DNA from: Epiperipatus broadwayi | Taxonomy: Eukaryota > Onychophora > Udeonychophora > Euonychophora > Peripatidae | DNA length: 64,000 nt | Assembly (NCBI GenBank): GCA_028023455.1 | Contig: JAQFVV010000056.1 | Span: forward strand, 1,364,001 to 1,428,000 | Reading direction: 5' to 3' | Position numbers and translations under genes: made by a program | Shown here: one piece after another, positions 47,177 to 58,490 of the stretch | Layout of the letters: every line of letters begins with the position of its first letter | Position numbering within the stretch: position 1 is the stretch's first letter | Notes under the pieces: model-generated | The model's input: only the letters and a program-made list of their open reading frames with translations | Database searches by the model: none | Told to the model about the DNA's origin: nothing

Positions 47177-47861
47177 TAATATATAGATTTTAATTAATTT
47201 TAAATTCCATTGAACTTTTTGTGATTTAAAGTGAGTCCATTGCTGGATGAATCTGTTTTGTTATAATATATGTATATACCAACATTTTATTTGATTTATA
47301 GTGCAAAAGAAAATATTCTAAAATGTAAAACCAATGCTAATGAAGCAACCTTGTCTCACAAATAGCTATATTCTCCTGTTGGACAAGCCAAAATGTGTAA
47401 TGGATAATTAATAAAATTATGGCTGAAAAGCTGCCTGTCCTACAAATATCATTGTATTAGCACAAGTTAGAAAATTAGTGGTTAATTATTGTATTTAGGC
47501 AACTAAAAAAATTATATCTAATAAACAAACAAATAAATGAATTAATCCCATAAACTGGCTCTATGATAGTTTGGATTTACATCTACAATGGATTCATGAA
47601 TTTGTAAGGCATAATAAGTATTTTTGCTTAGCAAAGAAGATAAAGTTCAGTCAATAATATTTTACTTGCAAATGAGATATTGTCTGGGATATATATTTAA
47701 ATATTTTAATTGTAAATAGACTGTGTAATAAAATAGTTTCATACTGATTTATGCAATAGGCAAATCAAAATATTTATGTTAAAAATATTATTTATTGAAG
47801 TAAACATTAACTCATTGAGGTGGCTAAGTCCAAGAACATAGTTCTAATTTTACCAACTGCA
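46589..47861. other. Interval without recognisable gene
   Basis: Contains only A+T-rich DNA and the ATT microsatellite at 47118-47176. Confidence 0.5.
47118..47176. repeat. (ATT)n microsatellite
   Basis: About 19 perfect TTA/ATT trinucleotides. Confidence 0.95.
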
Positions 47862-48042
47862 ATCTAATATCACATGATCACCATTTCTTATGCTTGCTCA
47901 TAACTATTATTAAAACAGGCAAAACTCTCCATACAGTAGTGCCACTCAGTGCAAGCCAGAGTAATTAATGGAAGCCAGAAGTCTTGTGCATAACATCCAT
48001 ATCTAATGTCTATTCATGCAATATCCGCAGACTAATTTCTAG
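47862..48042 (-). mobile_element. Inverted copy of retrozyme-like unit (locus C, left arm)
   Basis: Reverse complement of 48083-48232. Read on the minus strand it starts GAAATTAGTCTGCGGATATT and continues through TTATGCACAAGACTTCTGGC and ACTCTGGCTTGCACTGAGTG to GATATTAGATTGCAG. It begins inside the hammerhead, near the GAAA, as in locus B, and is joined head to head with the plus-strand copy. Confidence 0.75.
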
Positions 48043-48232
48043 TGTTCTCAGATCCAAGGCTCCTCACTGACAAAAGCCATAAGCTAGAAACTAGTCTGCA
48101 GATATTGGATGAGTAGGCACTAGATAGGGATTTTATGCACAAGCTTTCTGGCATTTATTGATTACTCTGGCTTGCACTGAGTGGCACTACTGTGTGAAGA
48201 ATTTTACCTGTTGCAGTCTAATATCATATAAT
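48043..48232 (+). mobile_element. Retrozyme-like unit (locus C, right arm with decayed hammerhead)
   Basis: The plus-strand copy contains the remnants of the full hammerhead (48052-48110) and a tail through AATCTAATATC-type sequence near 48220-48232. About 85% identical to the inverted left arm by eye. No second tandem copy is present. The tail ends where the left arm's outer end also ends (CAGTCTAATATCA / GCAATCTAATATCA), so the two arms have matched outer limits. Confidence 0.7.
48052..48110 (+). ncRNA. Decayed hammerhead ribozyme motif (locus C)
   Basis: Outer stem I ATCCAA/TTGGAT (48052-48057, 48105-48110) is intact. The inner stem is reduced (A-T and C-G next to the core, two mismatches, then C-G and T-A). 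The core reads CTGACAA (48067-48073), with A in place of the conserved second G of CUGANGA. AGC/GCT forms a short stem II with a CATAA loop, and GAAA is at 48087-48090. Stem III is the palindrome ACTAGT followed by C48096. The loss of the core G predicts inactivity. Confidence 0.6.
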
Positions 48233-51200
48233 GTATATTTTATCATTAATCCCTGCCAGATTACAATTAATAGAAACAATCTATGATTAAAATTAACATA
48301 AAGGGTTAATTACAAATTATTTTTCATACTATAAAAATGTAATAAAATATTAATACTATTATCTGTTATTTACATATATTTTTTAATAATAATTATTAAA
48401 TAATTGAAATAAATTATGTAGAATATTATATATGTTTAATTTTAATTTGTTTTCAAAAAATTAATACATTAGCAATTGGTTTAAATCTTAATTACATTAA
48501 TTTATTATTTAAATCTTTATCTAATGAGAAGATAAAACTGCCTTATAATTAAAATTATTAATAAAAAAGAGACTTTGATAAATATTTTATGATTAAGCTA
48601 CTATATTACACTCTTGAACATTATTGATAAGTGAAATTTTACTTCATGTAGATAATTTAAAAGAAATTTTTCTTTTGGCATCTGTTATTAAGTTTAGCTT
48701 ATATATAATTTTAGCTTAGATTCCACTATCTCATAATGTCTTCCTTGACACATTGATGATAACAAAACACAAATATAGGGCTTCACGAACATTTTTACTC
48801 TTATTTGATATTCATCCATTTTTATTCTTAAATGATATTCAACATTTTTTCTTTGATATTGTAATCCATGGTAAAATTTGATAACGTCATAGCTTAGTGT
48901 TGTAATCATTTCATTTTACTCATAAATATATCAAATGATGGGAAATCTGTATTCCTTCCTCCCTAAATAATTTTTCTACTCACAATACATATTTTCTTTT
49001 TATAAGTCCTGGATCTACTTGTAAAAGTAAGGTAAGATAAAACACAAAATTTTAAGCAAAACAAAGTATGTGTGTTCTCCTTGCTGAATTTGTTTCTGTC
49101 ACTATAATAATACAAATCGCAGGCTTTTTCTTTTCTTTTTTTTAAACACCAGTCCATGTACATGTGATTTTCTTTTTTTCTAATCTTAATAAGGCATTGT
49201 TATCATTTGATATAACTTAATAAAATCCATTTCATTTTTAAATTTAATAAATAAAGTATCCATTCGCTCTCCATTTATTCCAAATTAAGAAACACAACTA
49301 AACGTAAGACCTTTAATTGTTTTTTTTATTTAGTTATTTATACACTACAAAGGAAACTATAGATGGCAATATGTATACATCACAATATATTATATGCTTC
49401 AGTTTCTGACTAATTTTCACTTTACCACATTATTTGAGACATTTCTACTAATGCCTTAATTATCAGAATTTTTCTTAATTATTGATTTAAAAAAAAAAAA
49501 AATAGTCATTCAAAAAAATATAAAATTTTAAAGTTACAGTAATGGTCAGCCAAGACTTGTTAAATGATATCAAAATAGTTTAGTGTCACAAAACAAATGT
49601 GTGTAGACAGAATACCTTTAATCTTCTAATCTGATATAGTAATGGGGGGAAGATCTATTGCTATATAATATATAAAAATTGAATAATTATTTGATAAGAG
49701 AGAATGTAATATTCAAGCATAAATGTAAGTATCAAACTGACTTTTGATGTAGAAGCTTTTACATCTTAAGTTTTTCATTCTGTCACTGTGCTAATCAATG
49801 GATATCATAGTTGATAAAAGATAGTAGTTAAATGAAACCATACCAAAATCATTATAACTTCACCAATACCTGTCTGGATAAACTAACTAGTAGTTAAACA
49901 GACATCTGTTTGATTAATATTAGATAATTAATTTGATTGACTATAGAATGGCAGTCTGAAAAGATTCTCCAAGCTTTCTTAGAAAATTCTCGGGAACCTG
50001 AGATATTTTCCAAATTTCATCCAGATTGGTCAGCAAATACAGTGACCACTATATTATAAGGTCCTCTTTAGTTGCTGAATGCTAATTATTTAATTGTTTA
50101 AGTTATATTTACATAATATAAATAAATTATTTTATTTTAATTTTTTTAATCTCACTTAGTTGTGCTTATGTGTGTTTATATGTGTAACCAATAGAAATAA
50201 GATATTTGGTTAAGTTTTATTTCTATATTGGTAAAAAGTATTAAAAAAAACCCTGATGAAGGAAAATACGTTATTAATTTAATTAATTCATTAATGTTGG
50301 TGAAGGCATGTGTTATTTTATTTTACTCTATATCTAAAATATCTATAAATTGGTTTATTTACAAGACTATAATACAGTAGAAATGGCAACTTTTCTTGCA
50401 TTATCATAATTATTAATAGGGTTTTGAAAAAAGTTTGATCAAGTGTTAAGTTCTTAAGTAGCCATTTAATTAAAAGAAGACAAACTTTTAAAATAGCAAT
50501 AGTGAATAGCTGAATTTTTATTAACAGAATCAGATCTTATATCACAAAATTGGTTTTAATACTATGAAGACAAACAATATGTAGACTATTTATCTGTAAT
50601 GATTCTTCTGTTTGATGAAAGGGGGGGGGGGGACTGCTGCACATCTTTTTGCGAATGTGTGCCAACTATCTGAAAAAAAATCCGTAACTTGCTTGGAAAC
50701 TTTTTGCTATCTAAAAATAATTCTAAATTTTACCTACATTCGAACCTCTTGTCACAAGTATATTAGGCAAGTACAGAAGCCACTACAGTATGAAGCTCTT
50801 TTTTGTCTCTATATCATTAGCTGATTTTGTTCAAGTTATTGAACGAAGTTGTCTTTGTGGTTTTTTCGTGTTTTGTATAATATGGCAATAGGAATAATTG
50901 ACAAAGTAATTTAATCTTTCTTATATTGCACTTAACTTTGCTGTCAGTAGTAGTTCTCTTAAATCTCATCCATTATTTCTTATTTGAAAACGATGAGGCC
51001 ACATGTCAACAAGATATCAGACTTGTAAAATTGTTAAGACGTAGCTTTTTTCCACGCCACTGAAAATAAATCAGAAATGTCTTTAAAACAAGAAAAAAAG
51101 ATATGCTTTCAAAATTTTTTGACAATCTTATTATGATAAGTTAATCTTAAATTTCTCTAAGGGCGAATAATGTGCATAATGAAAAAAGACACACACACAC

Positions 51201-52829
51201 CCTGATTTGTATTTTTAATCATATATATTGAAGTTAAATTTTTAATGATCGTGATTCTTTGAATTAATTAACAGTGATTTTTTTCATTGAGATAAAAAGA
51301 TAAATATAATCTTTTTAAAAAATAAATGGTTCGCATTAAGCATAAACCTCGCCAACAATTCCTTATAAAGAGTGAGAGAAAACAGTACTCAACACACTTT
51401 CCATTTGGGGAGAGATGAAGGTTCGAACATTTTTCATTCTTGTTTTTACATTCGTAACTAAATTGGCTAGATATATATTTACTGATCTATGTTGAATAGT
51501 TAACTGGCGTTTTCATTACAATTATTTAATAGGCAATGAAAGAGAAGTGTAGATGCATAAATGTTTTTAATCATGGTTTTTCCTTCCCCTCCGAGTCTTC
51601 AATACCTATCTTTCAATTCCTATGAATTAATTATATATATTAATTGTTGGCAGGAGCTTAATATCTCTTAAGAAGCTTCCTGATTTAGCTATATATATAA
51701 ATTGTTTTAGAAATTATTAATTTAACACAAATGTGGATAATCAGTCTCTTTAACCCAAAGCCTAAAGTATATTATAGTTTGGATAATAATACATATATAT
51801 GTTATGATTAAAGTAATTTATGTAATTCATTTTGAATTTGTGTCTCAAACCATCAATTCTTAAAATACTTTTTTTTCTTTTTTTTCTACTTTGTTAATGA
51901 TTTTATTTAGTTAAATATCATTTATTAAACCTAATTTAAAAATTTCAATTTTATCTGGTGAGGTTGTTTTTTTTTTCAGTTACTGTAAATAATGTTTAAT
52001 GTTTTTTCAATTTGTTTTTTTTTTCAGATTAATTTCAACTTTCATTATTGTAAATTCTTTTTTTTTTCCGGTCAGTAATTTGTAAATTTTTTATCTTGAT
52101 GTATTAATAGCATTACCATTCAATAATTAAGAAAATCAGTATCTGATAAATCTTTGGCATAGAATCTTTTAATTATCGAATAAAGATTGTCATGATAAAA
52201 TATTATATCCAGAATCAGTATAATGTCAATGGAATTGAAAAATAAACATATATTTTTATGCTCTGACAATAAATGATAAACTGATAGTCTTTTCTTTTAT
52301 TTATTTGTAACAAAATATTTATAGAAATCAAATCATCATTTTTAGTTACCTTGTGCACTGCATTTTACCCATTAAAAAATCATTATATTCATATCTGCAG
52401 TTTGAGATGTTTTATTCTTGGATTGTGATATTTTGTAATCATCATCATCATCTTAAAGGTAAAATAGTAAAAAATTACAAGTGCCCTTTAATTAATCAAC
52501 AGCTTGTGCTTCTATATATAACTTTGCTTGTTTAATGATTATTTTCCATAACTTCTATGATAATTCAATCATACATCTTTATTATAAATATTTCATATCT
52601 ATAAACTATCATTTGCTGCTGGATTTAACATACTTTATGTAAATATTAAATAATTCCATTATTGTTTATATCTCTTGAGTATATCACTTAGAAGATATTT
52701 TGGTACTGATTTAGTATGCACTCATGGCCATTTTGAATTTTAAGAACTGCTGAAAATCCCCACTGACACATCCAAATGATAAATGACATCCATTACTAAC
52801 ACATGGTCACAATATTACCATTCATCAAT
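48233..52829. other. Interval without recognisable gene
   Basis: No supported gene. Short frames (48694-48909 minus, 48963-49163 minus, 50612-50824 plus, 52353-52535 plus) carry no motif. A 12-base G run sits at 50621-50632 and T-rich slippage tracts at 51870-52070. Confidence 0.5.
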
Positions 52830-53220
52830 AATTAAAAAATTGAAACACAAATATCACAATTTTCATCGAGAATTAAAAAGTAAAATGCAATTTTTATCAA
52901 TAATTAAAATGTAAATTTGGCAATTTTATCGAGATTAAAAAACAAAAATGCAATTTTCATCAATAATTAAAAAATGAAAATGTAAATTTTGTAAATTTCA
53001 TTGATAATCAAAAAAATAAATACACAATTTTTGTACAGTTACACTTGATCTAATCACGTGCCTAAAATATAGTAAAAGTCACAATTTTTATCGACAATGA
53101 AAAAATAAAAATGCAGTTTCATACAGTTATACTTGATCTAATCACATGACTAAAAAAATATGGTCAAAATTGCAAATTTTATCAATATTTAAAAAATTAA
53201 TATCTAAATTCTGCAATTTT
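52830..53220. repeat. Diverged minisatellite
   Basis: About seven to nine imperfect repeats of 30-45 bases around CAATTTTCATCAATAATTAA and AAAATG. Two longer units share ACAGTTA(C/T)ACTTGATCTA and ATCAC(G/A)TG (53036 and 53117), about 81 bases apart. Non-coding. Confidence 0.7.
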
Positions 53221-54166
53221 CACTGAAATTAAGCAATCTACTTTAGCTGCTCTCTATTTAAAATAACATATCAATAATTGAAAAATGCATACATTTTCTA
53301 GTTTAATTATCATTTCACATTTACTTTAATAAATAATCTACTTTTGCAGCTAATACTTCTATAAGTAAACTTTTCTTTTGTTTTTTTTTTTGGAATCATC
53401 CAAAAATTTACTTTATCTCTACTTATAACACTTCTGTAAGAAACTTTACTGTTATTTTGTTCACATTTTATCTTCTGATGTGGTTATGTGAAATCCTATA
53501 TTAATATCCAATTGACTTTTATCATCAACAAACTGCTGAAGCATATTAATTCTATAATTAATAGTAAATTTCATGTTATCTTAAGATTAGTCAAAAGAAT
53601 AATTGTCTAAAGTTAAAAAATATTAATATTACAATTAATAAAAAAAGTAAGAATTCAGATTTTTCTTTTTGGCTAAATTTAATTTAATTCCTTCATTTCA
53701 AATTCATATATCTATAGGCATAATTATTACAAAAGGTCAGATTAGGCATGGTACTTAATGAGCATATATATATTTAAATGCATGTTTCTAAATTAGTAAC
53801 ATCTTCATCATTTTGACACTTTAGTTTATGGATGGCTATATTGCTTTTAATTAATTATTATTTTAAAAATGAACCCATTTGCCTTAGTTATGATTCAAAT
53901 TCAGGAATGAAGCATGCTTCAGTAGACTTATGTTCATTGCTTCAGTTTTCCATTTAAGAGTTTACTTCGGGCGACTGATTTGTCCAGTATTTTTTTAGAA
54001 ATGGTGATCATGTGATATTTATAGAATGGCTGGTGAAGTAATACAGAAATCAAATGAAAAAGAGAAAATTTAGAGACACAATATTATCATTATGTATTTA
54101 AAGCATGGGAATATGATCAAATGCCCATAAATATTAAAATCTTATTAACTTTACATATAGGGATAT
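53221..54166. other. Interval without recognisable gene, leading to LINE ORF1
   Basis: No frame of note. The last part may include the LINE 5' UTR, but I could not find its boundary. Confidence 0.45.
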
Positions 54167-55430
54167 ATGATTGTCTTGTATGTTACTATGCTAAAATTCA
54201 TTGAAATCAATGATAGATTTAACCAATTCATACCGGCTCTTCTACATAAAACATTTCAGAACTTTAAAAATGATAATGCAGTAATTTTATCCACAACAGA
54301 CAAAAATCTCAACCTATTTAAATTCCCAGTTCAAGCATTGTATATGTTTAAATCTCATGGACTTTGGAGTTCAATTTATAAAATACTTTTCCACCCCAAT
54401 GAAAGATATGTTATTATCCAATTTAAGAATGTTCTTGCTAAAGGGGCATTCAGAAACAACCATAAATCTATAATTAACAGATACCTAGTTACAATTGATT
54501 TAAACTGTCCCATAACTTTAGAAAGGATGGTGCATAATTGCTCTATGGATTTTGGTAGATCTCCAAAAGATTCTTGCTTCCTTCGGAAAAATTGTTACAT
54601 TTAATTACACATTAGAAAAACAGGCGGATGCTGAAGTATTAACAAATATAGCACTGTTTAGAATCTGTCTTGGCAAAGGGATTTCACCCTTATCTATTCC
54701 AGGGTTAATAGTCTATAATGACTTCTCCCTTGTGATAGTGCTTTGTGAAGTGCCATCACAGTGTTTCTTCTGTCGACAGTGGGATCATATTATGAGGAAT
54801 TGCCAAGACCAAAAATGCAGACAATGTGGACAGATTTTGAAAAGAAACCACAAATGTACTAGTGCAAGCTTGTGGCATTCAGTTCAATTACCTTCTGAAA
54901 CATCTTCCACTCCATCTAAGTCTTACATCAACCCATCAAATAAACCGAAACATGCCCGTCAATTGAACTCTCTGAATGAATCTCAGAATCTTTTCATTGA
55001 AGGGAAAATGGTAGATAAAAATCAGTTGTTTGAATCTGTTAAACACTTAGAAGAAAAGAAAATTGTTGTTTTATCCAAGGATGAGGTTGAGAATGATGGT
55101 TATTCCATGACCTCAGCTAGTGAGAGGGAAGATGTAAATAGGAACCAGTCCCCTCGGCCTTGACACAAAAGGAAAAACAGGAATATGAAATCGAATTCTT
55201 TCCTAGATAATTCTACTTCCAGTGATGACAGCTTGCCTACAGTGAATACAGCCAATAATGTTTATCAGTCGAATTCAGTGTCTAGTCCAAAGAGTAAGGA
55301 AGTCATATATCCAGGCCCTGCCTCCTCTGACCCTAACCCCATTGGAGAATCTGCTGATACTGGGTCAGTCTGCTTGGAACACTCTTCATTTAAAGAGATC
55401 AAACTCCTCCTCCTCGTTGATTGCAGCTAA
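54167..55430 (+). pseudogene. L1/Tx1-like LINE ORF1 (nucleic-acid-binding protein), broken
   Basis: Two overlapping frames (54167-54604 and 54552-55163) plus a continuation (55185-55430) make one ORF1, disrupted by a frameshift at about 54560-54600 and an in-frame stop at 55161-55163. ORF1 proteins coat element RNA. The second frame has a zinc-knuckle pair: CFFC-X4-HIMRNC (C-X2-C-X4-H-X4-C, residues 71-84) followed by CRQC...HKC (residues 89-102, irregular spacing). The N-terminal part fits the RRM-like region of Tx1/L1 ORF1p. The C-terminal part is serine-rich. It is followed by an endonuclease, as in two-ORF LINEs. Confidence 0.75.
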
Positions 55431-56830
55431 CCACAGATCTATTCTGGATTGTGTCATTCCTCCCTTTGTGAGTAAGAAACCTGATTCAATATGCTATGGT
55501 CCTGTTGAGTTCAGATCTCCTGAGGCTGAGGTGACCTATCTCATGTTTAATATTATCAACATCCATTGTCTGAACTTGCCTCACAGAGCCTATGCTCTGA
55601 CTCAGTATTTCCATCATTCTAGTCTGGACATTCTGTCTTTGTGAGACCAAATTGCACCTACAATCAGACTCTAGAGTTATAGATTTAATTTACAGTTTAG
55701 GATATTTTCATTATAGTTTCTCTTCCTCGGTTTCAGGGGGAGTTGCCATTATTATAAATAAAAAATCCTCAATTTCACTATTCAGAATACTGCATATAGA
55801 TTCCTATTGCCTCATAGCCATAGTTCAACAGGATCTATGGTCACTTAATGGAATTAATGTATTTTTATCCAAAAATTCAGAACTAGTACTTAAAGTAATC
55901 AATACAATCAATTCCATTCCAGGACCAGTCCATTTCCCTCAGTAATTATCGGGGATTTTAAATACACTTATGAACAATTTCAGTCTAAGTTCCTCCAGTG
56001 CTTAAGACTTTTCTCCCATCAGCGTTCTTGTTTTATACAAGAACATCCACTTCTTTAATTGATCTGACATACTTCTCTCCATCTCTGTCTTTGATCATCA
56101 GGGCTCACCTATGGCCGACTGTTCTGTTGGACCACTTTGTCTTAGAGGTAAGTATCAACCAAAAAACTATAACTCATCTTGTGGTTGACTTGCCTCGCAC
56201 TATCAGAATGCTCACCAGATATAAATAACATCACTAGAATCTGAGTCATACATCATCTTCAACTGAGTGAAACTACTTTACCTCCCTGCACTTTTAGCCT
56301 GGAGGATCTTCATTAATTCTCTAACAGACTTGATTAAAAGCTGTACCACAGAGTCTAAGGGTCCAGTTTGGATGTTTGATGAAGTGGACTCCATTGCCAA
56401 TGAACTAAAACAATTCCCCCAGGAAGCCCAGAATGTCCCTAAGATCCTGACATTAAAAGCCAAATATGGATATCTGCAGAAGGTGATTGCTGAGTATCTC
56501 TCAGTCAAAAGATCTCATTAGTACATCACCATCAACACTGCTGGACCAGGGGCTATCTCTGTTGGGCCCTTGGGTCTGGTAAAAGGTTTAACACCCTGAG
56601 ATTGATCGAGGTACAGGGCAATAACTTTGCAGGATCCTCCAAGTTGGCCAGGATGTGCAAACACTACAATAAGAAATTCCAACCACTGGGTATGACTAAC
56701 TTGCATAAAAAGTATGCCTCTAAGCACAATGCCCCTCACAAAATCTCTGAGGCCAGAATATTGCAAAAACTAAAGTCCTTGCCTGACTGAACACATCCTG
56801 GCCTACACAACATTCCTCAGACACTTACAT
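55431..56830 (+). pseudogene. L1/Tx1-like LINE ORF2, endonuclease and pre-RT part (3'-truncated)
   Basis: Apurinic-type endonuclease readable across several frames: LDILSL at 55620-55641, then after a shift CETKL (55647-55661, the catalytic E), GGVAIIINKKSS (about 55736-55771), IIGDFK (about 55945-55962, normally GDFN), SLIDLTYFSPSL (56054-56089) and LLDHFV (56128-56145, D-H pair). The pre-RT region follows to KLKSLPD, stop, THPGLHNIP at 56770-56815, after which LINE sequence ends abruptly. The corresponding LPDSVHPGIHAIP lies at the start of the RT-bearing copy at 41145. Many stops and frameshifts; no activity expected. The 3' truncation is unusual for a LINE. Confidence 0.75.
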
Positions 56831-56976
56831 TAGAAAGATTATTTTCAGTTTATAAAATGTTCATTTTTTAAAAAAATCTAAAAGAATATTTATTTCTGTT
56901 ATGTATAACAAAATACGTTTTAAAAGTTTAAATTTTTTTGAATATTTATTGTGATATTTTTATATGTAAGTATAAA

Positions 56977-57037
<61 letters not shown>

Positions 57038-57542
57038 ATATTAAAAAATAGGTTATTTACATAGAAGCTAAGGTCTAAATACAGCTTCAGGCCATATTCA
57101 CATTAGCTGCTAATATAACATATTTTTGAAGAAAAAAATAATATTTCAAGTGAAAATAAGTTATTAATAATTTAAATTTCTTGATCTGTAATAAATATAG
57201 TGAAATATGAAAGTTATTAAGAAGAAACATGAATCACATAACTTCAAAATTGCATTAAAATAATCCGCATAAAACAAGACCCAGGTGTACTTGGGATTTC
57301 TTTTGACATTATTAAAGCCAATATTTAATAGATAAATATTTACAAAATATTTTATTAAATGCCTGTTTATATTTTCACAGGATTTCAGAAAAATAAAAAT
57401 ATTTACATAACTTTTTCATTAGTTTTTTTATAAAATACTTGACAGGTTATTTAATTATTTGTTATGTATATCTTTAATTGATTTCAAAATGTTCTATATT
57501 GTATAAATCCATTATAGTAATTGGTTTTTAAATACTTAATTT
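56831..57542. other. Interval without recognisable gene
   Basis: A+T-rich, containing the ATT microsatellite at 56978-57035. Confidence 0.5.
56978..57035. repeat. (ATT)n microsatellite
   Basis: About 19 uninterrupted ATT units, very similar to the one at 47118-47176. Confidence 0.95.
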
Positions 57543-58250
57543 AGAATAAACTTTTAAAATCAAGGTTTAGTGTACTTACATAAATTCAATAAAATTTGTT
57601 CAAATTTGGTGCATTTGATATACTTCACTAGCAATGCAATATGACACTAAAATATTTTAGGTATGTAACCTAGTTTCTTAAATCTAGATCACTGGTCAGA
57701 AGAAATTTTAGTATTTTGATATTAAATTTAAAAGTTGCTTTTAGCACTTCAATATATTTTCAGTAATGCATATGAGGGGGTGGTATATAGATTTTTTCAT
57801 TACAATTTAAAGCTAGATTTAAATTAGAATAAAATTTCAAAATTGAAGTTTAGTAGATATTAGACTTAATATAATTTGTTCAAATTTGGTAAATTTGATA
57901 TAAATCATTGATAATGCCATATGACACTAATTTTGGGGTGCATGATGTAGTTTCTTAAATCTTGGTCACTGGACAGAGGAAATTTTGAATATTTTGATAC
58001 CAAATTTCACTTCTATATGTTATAATTTAAACAAGGTGGCAGTGTGTAGATTTTTTAGTTTCAATTAAAAGCTTGATTTTAGTTAGAATAATAATTTTAA
58101 ATTAAGGTTTAGTAGATTTAATATAATTCAAATTTGGAAGATTTGATATAAGTCACTGTCAATGCAATATGACACTAAAATATTTTAAGTATATGACCAA
58201 GTTTCTTAAATCTGGGCCACTGGGTGGAGGAAAATTCAAACATTAAGATT
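57543..58250 (+). repeat. Three-copy tandem repeat, 250-280 bp unit
   Basis: Three direct copies anchored by (A/T)AAGTTTAGTAG-like, TTTGTTCAAATTTGG, ATATGACACTAA (57641, 57921, 58169) and GTTTCTTAAATC(T)...CACTGG. Period is 280 then 248 bases. Identity is moderate. No conserved frame. Confidence 0.8.
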
Positions 58251-58414
58251 TAAAGTAAAATCTGTATTAAATAAAATTCATTTTCAATATAGTTTGGTTA
58301 AGCTTTTTTTAAAAAAAATCAACTTTTTCAATGGAATAAAAAGTTAAGCACTTTTCACCAGAAAGTATGTTTTCATATTTTAAGTTAATTAAAGATTTAT
58401 TATACACCTGTGTA

Positions 58415-58490
58415 ATAATATACATATACTAAATCTGATATATACATAGGGGTATACATATTAACTTACTGCTGAAATATCTACTGATAT
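58415..58490 (+). repeat. Short dispersed repeat (partner 14860-14927)
   Basis: See the partner. It follows the tandem repeat array and ends in ATATATA. Confidence 0.55.

Noticed and set aside
50621-50632. G12 run as a G-quadruplex or structural site
   Set aside because: A single homopolymer run, probably slippage; the frame starting in it has no motif.
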